From Panax quinquefolius (Eukaryota > Streptophyta > Magnoliopsida > Apiales > Araliaceae), in the NCBI GenBank assembly GCA_020205615.1, contig CM035169.1, positions 13,399,258 through 13,463,257 on the forward strand: 64,000 nucleotides of DNA, read 5' to 3'. Of the stretch, positions 37,901 to 46,885 are shown one piece after another; the stretch's first letter is position 1; each line of letters begins with the position of its first letter. The notes under the pieces were generated by a model, which made no database searches, was not told the DNA's origin, and saw nothing but the letters and a program-made list of their open reading frames with translations. Made by a program: the position numbers and the translations under genes.

Positions 37901-40900
37901 TTTATTTATAATTAAGCCATTTATAAAATACAAAATTCAAAAATATGCTAATTAAAATTAAGGGGAATGTGAAATATATTTAGGGGGGAATGAAAGAAAA
38001 TTATAATAAAATTAAAATATGTTAATTTCGTTGCACCCCTAAACAAACAGTCCTTAAGTTCACTTTTATCACTGCACTTCTAAGGTTTCGTTATATTCCC
38101 CAAAATCGCTGCTAGTGATTCTCAGTCAAAATTCCAGCGGGGACTTCCGATCAGGTAATCTGCTCATTTCTATCCCTTCTTTCCTCCTCTACTTGGTAGA
38201 CCAATAATTGAAATCATATATCATTCCTTAATGTTATTAATCTATAGGTGCGATAATATTGTTATTCAGTGCACTCTGTTTCGAGAATGTTTGAGGAAGA
38301 AGAGAGAAAAGAAACCAGTTCCCCAATTGAAGATGATGTCAAATTAAGGTCAGAAAGTCGGAAAAGCAAACGTAAGAAGCAGTTGATGAAGGAAGCTGAG
38401 AAGGATGACAAGCGTGGAGTTTGTTATTTGAGCCACATTCTTCCGAAAATAGATCCTTTGAAGTTCCGCCAACTTCTATCCCAATATGGAGAAATTCAAC
38501 GAATTTATCTTACCCCCGAAAGTAATTTGTTACCCCTCTTATATTCTAATACGTTTGATTCATAACTTTGTGTCAAACCCCATTTTTTTATTATGATTCT
38601 TACGGTCCTTGTTATAATACGGAAGCACTCTTTTTATTTTTTAATTTTTTTTGCTAAATTTTCTGATTTTATTATAATTTTCTTTCATTTCCCCCTAAAT
38701 ATATTTCACATTCCCTTATTAATTTTAATTAGATATTTTTGAATTTTGCATTTTATAAATGGCTTAATTATAAATAAAAATTTATTTGATATTAATTACA
38801 AAAATAATTAACTATATTTTTTATTTATTTTCTTTTTTTTTTGACACTTTTTAAATTTATATTATACTTTAAAATATTTTTTTCATTTTCTTCATAAAAA
38901 ATTTCCTCCAAATCCACATAATCACTGCCACGTCAAACGAGGACGCCACATCAACTTTCTTTTTTTACAACTCAGCAGCTTAACTGTCTTTTTCCGTTAA
39001 AGTCAAAGCATTTAACGGTTTTTTAACTTTATGTTAGAAAAGTAGAGTACAATGAGTTGACTGTAAGAAAAAAAAGTTCAGCGACCCATTTATAAGTTGA
39101 CATAAAGTACAGTGACTTAGAAAGCATTTAACCCTTATTTAGTAAGGTTGGTCAGAATTTGTAACATTTTGGCCTAGTTTCTAAAGATTGAATTATGGAA
39201 TGTTTGAAGAAGCAAGGATCTGGGCCTATATGCTATGAAATTTGATTGTATAAGGTTTAAGTTGACTCAAGAATCAACGTAAACGAACGTGTAACGAAAG
39301 AGTTATGATTAAAATAACATTAGGGTTTTGGTTAAAGTTAAAAACAATTATAGCTTGAATTATACAATTAAGATGAAATTTTGAGTAATAGTATTTTGTG
39401 ACAAATAATATTGTATTTTGACGTAACGAGGATGTCCAAGAATTTAGGACTTAATACTGAATTATGGAAATTATTAAGAAAAGTTCACAAGAATATTAAG
39501 ATATGATACAGAAAGTAACCAATGAAAGTTAAATTATTATGTTAATATTCCATAAAATTACAGGTGACTCATAATCGAGTACGGGGGAAATAAATATTGG
39601 ATGTAGATGAAGAATGACAGAATAAATCGGGCAAATGAGGCAAGTTCCCTTACTTATAGCAAATTTTGCAAATTATGCAAGTCCTTTATGTTAAACACGT
39701 TCTTTATTTGAGTTAGTTCTTTAATTTGTTGTAATTCTTTAATTTATGTGAATTCTTATGATTGAGCTAAGATTACAGTCTTCAGATATCTGAGAGTTCT
39801 TGATCTCGTATTATTATTGTAGGTTTTTGAACTCCTATTAGTATGGTAGGTTCTTGAACCCATAATATTATGGTAAGTACCAAGTTCTTGAATTTATATT
39901 ATTATGGCGAGTTCTTGAACTAATATTATTAGGGCAAATTCTTGAATTCATAATTTATGGCAAGTTCTGTGAACGGTGCAATATTTCTAAATTTGCAAGC
40001 TTCTAAATTAATTAAGACCGAGGATGAACAAGCCGAATTTTTATGGAGAGTTTTTCAGTCTGTATGGGTGTTAAACATTTATGGGTCATAGTGCCAACTT
40101 AACGCTTTTAGCGTATGAATGATGTTATGTAAAATTTTGCAGTTTGTGTGACTGTAAAATTTGATGTAAAGATTTCGTGGTCCTAACGACCCCTCAGTAA
40201 TAATCTAAAGATAAAAGACCATGATGTTGATGTTCTAATACTTCTTACTAACTTTACTAACTTTGTTTTGTACTTATTACCAACCAACACAAAGAATATG
40301 TATGATTAAACAAGTGAGCAACCAGCATGCCTGACTCAAGTCTGCTGAATTATTAGTTAATTAAATATCCAAGGCTGGATTAACAACAACCATATGGTTC
40401 CAAATACAAGCACCTTTCTTTTACATATATGCAAATCAGTATAAAAAGTTTTCCACTATTATAAGGGTTCAAACATTATTACTCAACACATAGGATTAAA
40501 TTTTACTCCCTCCAATCCAAATTAGATGTATTCATTTGGAATTTGCACACTTTAAAAATAATGGAAAATGATGTACAAGTTTTGTAAGTTACAATATTAC
40601 AAAGGTAAAATGATAATTTTAATAAGTTAAAATGTAAGGCAGTGTAATTTTGGGATAGACGGGAAAGGAAAATATTACATCTAAATTGAGGCTGATGGAG
40701 TAAATACCTAGCACGAAATGCAACTCCAAGCGTCCAGTCATTTGTAGAATATGCATTCACAAATCTACCAGCCACCACCTACAAAACAGCCGAAGGTAGC
40801 TTCTGAATATAACGTGGAACATAATAGAAATCAGTCGACATTGAACTTGCTTAAAAGACAACAAGAGAAAATATCAACGAAAACAATAGCAGTCCAATAC

Positions 40901-43900
40901 CTTCCTAGCGGCTTCCCAGTTTTCATCTCTAATTGCAATTGGTGACCCGAGGAGAACAACTCTCTCCACAAGTCCAGCTGAAAGTATTCAAGTTTAAGTT
41001 CAATTAGAATTATTCAAGCTAGGACAAAACATACATGAAAAGAATAATGGTTTGTTTCCCCAGTACAGACCATTACATTCAGCTACAGCCAAAACCTGGA
41101 GACACTTGAAAATCACTCGTGCTCCAAGTGAAAAACCTACTAGTGTTACAGGCCTAAAATATATGTCAGTCAACATAGTATTATAAACAGCCGAACTTAA
41201 ACTCAAGGAAATCAATAATAATGTTTTTTAGTTTTGGCTATAATCAACAATAATGTTCTTTGTCCTGAATAGGCTTGCTTACCTGTGGCCTTGCAATCCC
41301 TTCAGTAATACTTCTTTAGCAAGCAGTATTCCAGCCTTGTCCGATCTACCAAATGCCAAAAAATTAACAGAACATTTCAGTAGGGACTAGTTAGAAGGAA
41401 AAGGGAGAAAGGGAAACACTGTCCTTCCGCACAATACACATTTACTAAAACTTCCTCACCAGGCCCCTTCAAATAGGAAGGTTTCGCATTATCTAACTTA
41501 TATGTCACATAAGGTACATCTAGTTAATGCTTGGCTCAATCTGAAGAAAGATGGAGTTTGAAGTTGGCTGGACAATAGATTATGGAAACAAAATCAAATC
41601 ATCAAGAGAAGTTGTAGAACTAAACCTACTAATTTGCAAATACGTTCAATTACTGATATTATATTATCTTCATCCCTTTGCAACAAATAACTTGTTATTC
41701 TTCATGTGAACTAGATTTACTAGAACCCAAGTATAACCTTCGTTAGAACTATTCCACACATTCACAATGTGAGGATATGGGAAATCAAGACAGACTCTTC
41801 CCCTCCCCTCCCCTCCCCTCCCCTCATCCCATCTAATATTACTCCATTCAAGTAACAAGAGAAACCTGTCTACAGCAATTGTCCATTTGCTGTCAATAAA
41901 ATCGGTAAGAGCGAGTAATGTTGCTGGCCAGGCCAACGCCGTTAAAAGAGTGCTTAATACAGTCAGCATGGCACCTTGCTTCATCATTTGCAATGCAAGT
42001 CCTGCAGCACAGGAATAGAAAACATCAACATCATAAACTATATCCATCATTGCATTAGATAACTTAAAAGGGTGATGTGATTTACTTGAAGTGAGCCAAT
42101 CCTGAATTGCAGTGCTTACAGCAATCAGATTCTTAGACTCCCACTGCAGTGCATACCTAAAAGAAAAGTTACGCTTGTGAGCAACATGAAAACAAGAATT
42201 ACTCCTCTATCCTCCATAAACTTTTATCCTGTAAATTGTGCAATGAAAAAATGACACTACAGCAAGTTAAAGAAGAGTACATCTACTTGTTAAAAATTTA
42301 GTTAAGAATGAGAGTTCTCTGTGGACAGACTCTGAGTCTTAGGCAGAGAAGGCTGGTGTAGTTACCAGAAACATAGGAATACGTGTCTTTTCACCCAAAT
42401 GGGACAAATCTATCCAGTAGTTACTGAACAGTTCAACTCATAAAATTGTTGTAATCTAAATATCTTATATACTCTTTAGGACCATAATATTATTTAAACT
42501 ACAGGACGTCAGTATGTTGTCGCTTTTGGTTCTTCTATGTTAGTTTTCCATGTTCCCTTCTAGCATTATCCTCAAAGGTCATTCTATCACTCTCCTGATC
42601 ATGTTACATGTTAAAGAAAGACTAATAGTCTTTCTTTAACATGTTACAAGATGGTTTCCTCTCATTTTAAATAGCAAGCAGTATGAGAATATAGTATTCC
42701 TTCCGTCTCAGTTTTTGTGTCGTAATTCAAAATTATGTTTGTGACACGGATTTAAAGACATTAAAAAAAAAGTACATTTCAAAATGTTTTTTGCATTATA
42801 GTTTTTGCTAAACTTTTATTTAGCATCAAAAGTGCAATTTTAAGCAAAAACAATATGAAAACATACTTCCTCTATTCCAAAATATAAGATCATTTTATTT
42901 TTCTTTCAAATTTTACACGTCATTTTGCTCTTACATTTTCGAACAGAGGGAGTATTATATTCCATGACATAAACATGATTTTAAGCCGTGAAGCTCAAAC
43001 TGAGAAGAGGGTAATTTTCTTCTACATGATAATCTTGCTTATACAAAGGTACCATGCTTGGCAAGTCCATTAATTGATCCCACAAATAGCTTCCTAAACT
43101 CCTAAGCATTTTAATTTATTTTTTAGCAAGTTGATAAATTCCCAAGCATACAGAATGATAAGAGAAGAATTGGGGGAAAAAGTCATGTTCAGATTTCTTT
43201 CTCCCAAAATATATAACTCATTCAAATTCTTATCATAACATCTTAAAGGTAAAGGTGAAACAATTGTTAAACATAAAATAAACTCCAAAGTTCCAACTTT
43301 TAAATAGGTGGTATGATGTGGTGCACCTTTCTGAGTTATCAGTTTGACCTTCCCAAGGCCTTACAAAATCATCTTCTTCAAAGACAAATCCCGAGATCAA
43401 GATCTCAACTGCCAGCCGCTGATAGGAATAGGATTAATGAGAATAGATCCTTAGCTATTTACAAAGGTGTATCACGAAGAGATATATTTTTTTTAGTAGA
43501 TATTTAAAGAGAAATATCGCTTTATGAGAATACACAAACAAAAAAAGACTAGTATGCTTATATAATGAATATAAAAGGACTCAAGATTAAATACAATTTT
43601 AAAATCAAAAAACTAGAAAATGAATCTGAAAAAACTCACGCCTTGGTTATGGTTTTCTCCTACAGCTTTGAACTCAAACTCATCAACATTTCCAGTTCTC
43701 CTAGCCATTTTACTCCCTGTTAGTCCAGCTCCAGCAGCTGGGTTAATCAAAGTGTTAGTACAACGAATAATTTTAACTAACTGAAGATTTAAAGCATGAC
43801 TGACATAATGTTTTTGTTTCCCTGATGTTAAAATTCCACATATTATTATGTCTTTTGATGTGTTGCTGCAACCACAAGAGTTAGCTTCCAATTACTGTCA

Positions 43901-46885
43901 ATAGCTCAATTGTTATCTTTAGTTAAAAGTAAGAGAAAACTTCTATATAATACATAACACCCATTAAGATCTCTTCATCTAGCTATCAAGTCACTTTTTT
44001 GTTCCAATGCTGGAAGTGCATGATACATCTCTAATTGCAATTAATGGTAGAGGCCTTGAGGAATAACCTCAAGGTTGTTGGTTCCAATCCCTATACGTGG
44101 GGCCAAATTTACCTATCAAAAAGAAAAAGGGACATTTAGGAGCATATTATTTAAGAGAGAAGTTTCTAAACAAACTCATAGCCATTGAGAGGTTCTGAAA
44201 TCTGAAATGGCATTCGAAAAGGAACGATTGTGCACTCACCTCCAAATGATGCAGCCACTGCAACAGAACCTGCAACACTTCCCGCAGCCGTTGCAGCAGC
44301 AGCAAACCCACTTGCTCCAATCACAGGGATAATGGTACCCAATGTAGGTGCTAAAGCACCAAATCCTGCAGCAATTGCTGGAGCAGCCAATCCTGTTAAA
44401 GAACATGTAAACTGAAAATAAGAAACATTCATGTCATAATAAGCTTGCTTGCAGAAAACATTTGATTTTAAAAAATCCTGGAGAATAGAGAGAACATTGT
44501 ACCACCAGTTATTGCCATCAAGGTTCCTCCGGTTAATGCTGCTGCACCAATGATACCTCCACGCTTCCACTTAGCCCATGAACTTTTTGGAGACTTCGTT
44601 TCTTGTTCCTTAGATTGTTCCTCTTTCAATAAGGCCATTGCTGAGTAAGCAACCATAGTCTCAATGGCTTCCTGTAAGGAAAAGTGCATCGTAGTTCTGT
44701 CATCATTGTAAAAAATTTCACAACATGAATCTTTGATTCTTCATAAGACGGATAATACAAAAGAAAAGTTTTAATGTTTACCAAAAGACAAAACCATTGT
44801 ACTCTTATTAAGATCATGAAAGGCAAACATGTCAAAACATTTTTAAAATTTTAACCATGCAAAAGACAAAAAAGGAAATAAAAGTGAGTGGAAGTGGTGA
44901 GTTTGAGTCTTAACTTTGTACTCTAACAGATCCCACAAAATTGATGTGCAGATGTTATCGCAGAATTAAGGGATGAGAATTCATGCTAATAATCGCAAGT
45001 ACCACATAGAGAAATATGAATGAAAGACTATCATAAAGATGAACAGAACTTGGGAAGCAACAAATCAATAATCATCCGTTTTGATTGGGTTAGTTGTGAT
45101 GTTTTATTTTCCCCTATCTTTCTAGACTTTATTTCAATCATTTAAGCCTATTTTCACTGATAAAATAAAAAAGAATCCCCACACTACTTTAGAAAACTCA
45201 TCTGGAATGGCCATATTCGCACGCATATCTACATTGAGGGTACCAAAATGAAGAACATCAATAGACTACTACCATAGAGATTTGTCTAATTGTCTCTACC
45301 AATGAAGGACTTTTAGCTGAATGTTGATTTGCAGGACCTGCTTCATCTTTAACTTCAATTACATAAAAAAAATTCTTTTATTGATACATCTACAAAGCCA
45401 TGTTCATGTGCCCATGCTCTATCGACAACTCATGATTAAACATGAGATGATGGGAACATGTCAAGAAGAAATCTACCATTTTTATCCACTTGAAATTGAA
45501 CCAGGTTGCCAGCAACCGCAAAGCCACACGATGTCGAGCATCATAACCCTTTTTTCGTCTTGTAGTTTTTTTGTTGTGTTCAGGTGTTATTGCCAGACAA
45601 GCTGAAAGAAGCTCATACAGAACTGTCACTTTCCTTTGGTAACCAAGCATTGAAACCTCTTCAAAGGGTTTTTCATCAAATTTACTGCCAGACCCAATAG
45701 GTGCCTCTCTAGATGGCGCGTCTTTTTTGTCCTGCTGATCTTCAAGGCCATTAAGTTCCACTTCAGACTGTGATTGGATCTGAGCAGTGGAAAATTTCTC
45801 CCGACATTCATGTACATACTCACGATGCTTTTCTTTCTTAGACTCGAAATCAACAGAATTGCCAATGCTTGATGCCATAGCATCAACAGCTTTTGATAAT
45901 GCAAGCTCCTGGTCCTTCATGTCTGTAGAAGTATCACCACTTTCTTCAGCAAGCAACCTTAAGAACTGTGATAAAATATGAGCAATAATTAGAAGTTTCA
46001 AGTCATCAACAAAACAAATTCAAGAATCGCAGGCATTAAGGCCTATAAAAAAGAATAAGACCAAGCTCTTTTAATATCATGAAAAGTATAATGTATCTAT
46101 CACCTTATAAACAGACCAGGATAAAGTACTATAAACAACAGATTGTCCAGGTTTAATCAATTTAGTTTCTATACAAAAGATTAGACATACTTTCTGGAAG
46201 CTTCACTTAATAAAACATTGGAACTTTTTCACAAGGACTTCTTTCCCAACCTAAACATAAGTTAAAGCCATGAAGAAACATTTCATATGATACTTGGGAT
46301 ATAAAGAACATACAGCTCCAACGTGATGATTCGCCGAATAAGTCCCAGCAGTTTCCACAAGTCCATGCCAGGCATTCTCTTCAATATCTAAAAACCTGAT
46401 CACGACAATATTTATATATAATGTAAACAACAACAAAAATATTCAAACTGTTCTACATGGACCAAATACTGAATCAAAAAAATATAGAAATAATTCTAAT
46501 AGAATCTTTACATGACTAGATCAAATGAAAAACAGATTCTTTTTATCTTCTCATTTCCAACATTTCTCAGGTATCAAACCGGGTTAATTATGAGTAAAAT
46601 CAGTAGAGAATACATATCAATATTAATCTCCACAGCAATAAATATATGCGTAAACTTTGACCTGAAGATAGGGCGGAGTAGATCGGAAGACTCGTGGACC
46701 CAAAGCTGAGGGTCGTCAGAGACTGAATCGCTACTGCTGCCACTGCTGATCCTCTCTTCGTGGTTTGAGTCTTCATCGGGAAACGAGCCAAGTGGGTTTG
46801 TCTGGTGGATCTGAGCTTGGTGAACGGCCAGTCCGAACAGAGCTCCGGCCGCGTATCTATGCGTCGGCGTCAACATCACCGACAT
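31968..46885 (-). CDS. TMCO4-like membrane alpha/beta-hydrolase (DUF726)
   Basis: Fifteen minus-strand exons: 46885-46662, 46395-46314, 45965-45477, 44671-44503, 44392-44240, 43737-43640, 43418-43327, 42156-42086, 42001-41866, 41345-41283, 41153-41071, 40977-40901, 40778-40708, 32245-32188 and 32090-31968. Phases agree at every junction, giving 662 aa, close to family length. The N-terminal third is acidic and Ser-rich. Residues ~300-395 are Gly/Ala-rich membrane helices (GLAAPAIAAGFGALAPTLG..). The hydrolase part has the nucleophile elbow GFSLGAR (Ser534), candidate acid Asp593 (STNDW) and candidate His632 (EGHSSYLW). Relatives are animal TMCO4 and yeast Mil1, of poorly known function, and the triad is my inference. 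Intron 13 is 8.5 kb and separates the exon carrying His632 from the rest of the hydrolase domain. A MITE starts six bases into that intron. Confidence 0.93.
32588..33016 (-). repeat. LTR of a truncated Tork/TNT1-like Copia element
   Basis: On the minus strand it begins TGTTGAAAAAAG (33016) and ends TTTCTCAACA (32588), 429 bp with TG..CA ends. It is preceded by the purine-rich CCAAGGTGGAGAT. It holds a TATA-like CTATAAAAGG box near 32893-32902 on the minus strand. It is the 3' LTR of the element whose pol remnants follow at higher coordinates. Confidence 0.85.
33017..35515 (-). pseudogene. Truncated Copia pol remnant (integrase end, RT, RNase H)
   Basis: Minus-strand frames give integrase C-terminal sequence (35249-34494, with FGCPAYVHLP and ECIFLGY), reverse transcriptase (34462-33911, with the YVDDM catalytic box and SLYGLKQSPR) and RNase H (33656-33111, with STTEAEYVAL and TKHIDVQYHKIRE). 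The frames are separated by stops and shifts. The integrase core is interrupted by an in-frame stop near 35476, and the element ends abruptly near 35515 with no gag, primer-binding site or 5' LTR. It lies inside intron 13 of the TMCO4-like gene, on the same strand. It cannot encode a working polyprotein. Confidence 0.9.
35516..36026 (-). mobile_element. Ty3/gypsy LTR fragment
   Basis: Minus-strand sequence starts TGTAATATCCCAGAATTTCC after a GGGGAGAA purine tract, as in plant Ty3 (chromovirus-type) LTRs. It then has FGGTCAAAGTCAA-type words repeated (around 35720 and 35855) and a TATA-like box near 35555. It stops where the Copia remnant begins. A related LTR in the opposite orientation lies near 37130-37215, sharing 'tatccaatta', 'ctttataaaa' and 'caagcaaagccatc'. 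Confidence 0.6.
36027..36940 (-). pseudogene. Ty3/gypsy integrase C-terminal remnant
   Basis: The minus-strand frame 36672-36382 ends with sequence like the C-terminal module of plant Ty3 integrases (KMFPWKGKVWF, then EEKLSPR), degenerate and without start or catalytic domains. It lies directly upstream of the Ty3-like purine tract and LTR on the same strand. Nothing beyond ~36700 is recognisable. Confidence 0.6.
37342..37392 (+). repeat. Interstitial telomere-like repeat
   Basis: A short run of CCCTAAA, CCCCAAA and CCCCAAAA units lies ~165 bp left of the Pack-MULE. It is imperfect and only ~50 bp. It may be part of an LTR leader rather than a relic of a telomere. Confidence 0.7.
37558..39134. 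mobile_element. Pack-MULE-like element with ~460-bp inverted arms
   Basis: The element starts GGGTTAAATG and ends CATTTAACCC, with a perfect 10-bp target duplication TTATTTAGTA (37548-37557 and 39135-39144). Mutator-like elements make 9-11 bp duplications. The arms (37558-~38015 and ~38667-39134) are inverted copies, about 90% identical by eye, with matching 'taagtcactgtacttta', 'cttacagtcaactca' and 'ttgactttaacggaaaaagaca' segments. The ~650-bp centre carries host-gene sequence (see next entry) and no transposase. It lies in intron 13 of the TMCO4-like gene. Confidence 0.93.
38040..38523 (+). pseudogene. Captured 5' fragment of an ESF2/ABT1-like gene
   Basis: Inside the Pack-MULE centre. 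An ATG at 38287 opens a frame with an acidic/basic N-terminus (MFEEEERKE.., then SRKSKRKKQLMKEAEKDDK). It continues into RGVCYLSHILPKIDPLKFRQLL and QYGEIQRIYLTPE, the start of the RNA-recognition domain of the pre-rRNA processing factor ESF2 (animal ABT1). Upstream lies a probable 5' UTR exon ending near 38155 (GATCAG|GTAATC) and a small intron ending TCTATAG at ~38248. After LTPE the frame runs into a GTAATT donor and non-homologous sequence. Only the first ~79 codons were captured, before most of the RRM. The parent gene is not in this window. Confidence 0.85.
39822..39970 (+). repeat. Imperfect ~40-bp minisatellite
   Basis: About four units built on 'gttcttgaac..ataatattatggcaa' follow one another. 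The array is part of the LTR-like sequence to the right of the Pack-MULE. Confidence 0.7.
40506..40700. mobile_element. Stowaway-like MITE at an intron edge
   Basis: Ends CTCCCTCCAATCCAAATTAGATGTA and TACATCTAAATTGAGGCTGATGGAG are inverted repeats. TA flanks lie at 40504-40505 and 40701-40702. The right end lies only 7 bases from the last base of TMCO4-like exon 13 (40708). The intron's 5' end is therefore GTATTTA followed by MITE sequence. Confidence 0.88.
41799..41825 (-). repeat. (GGGGA)n run in TMCO4-like intron 9
   Basis: Five tandem CCCCT units on the plus strand read as GGGGA repeats in the transcript, about 40-65 bases after the exon 9 donor (41865). Five G4 runs with one-base loops could form an RNA or DNA G-quadruplex. 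Confidence 0.85.
42603..42649. other. Near-perfect 22-bp hairpin in TMCO4-like intron 7
   Basis: tgttacatgttaaagaaagact and agtctttctttaacatgttaca are reverse complements at 21 of 22 positions around a 3-base loop (aat). There is no run of T after it and no long outer stem. It may be a MITE-derived relic or a recombination-made palindrome. Confidence 0.75.
42693..42952. mobile_element. MITE cluster in TMCO4-like intron 7
   Basis: A TA-flanked 87-bp unit at 42866-42952 has ends CTTCCTCTATTCCAAAATATAAGA and TCTTACATTTTCGAACAGAGGGAG in inverted relation. A Stowaway-like end, 'ttccttccgtctcagtttttgtgtcgt', at ~42697 has no clear partner and is probably a truncated element. Confidence 0.65.

Larger units (their letters stand above)
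36941..40200 (+). mobile_element. Probable Ty3-like LTR remnant (flanks the Pack-MULE)
   Basis: Low-certainty call. 36941-37547 has a TATA-like ctttataaaa and a GA-rich leader. 39145-40200 continues with words typical of long plant LTRs ('gactcataatcgagtacgggg', then 'gtggtcctaacgacccct' near the end). The Pack-MULE at 37558-39134 splits it. Orientation is opposite to the Ty3 fragment at 35516-36940, so these may be two insertions or a rearrangement. The exact ends were not found. Confidence 0.35.

Noticed and set aside
38269..38565. Intact ESF2/ABT1 gene
   Set aside because: Only the N-terminal part is present. The frame runs past a donor site into element sequence and the RRM is incomplete, so it is a captured fragment.
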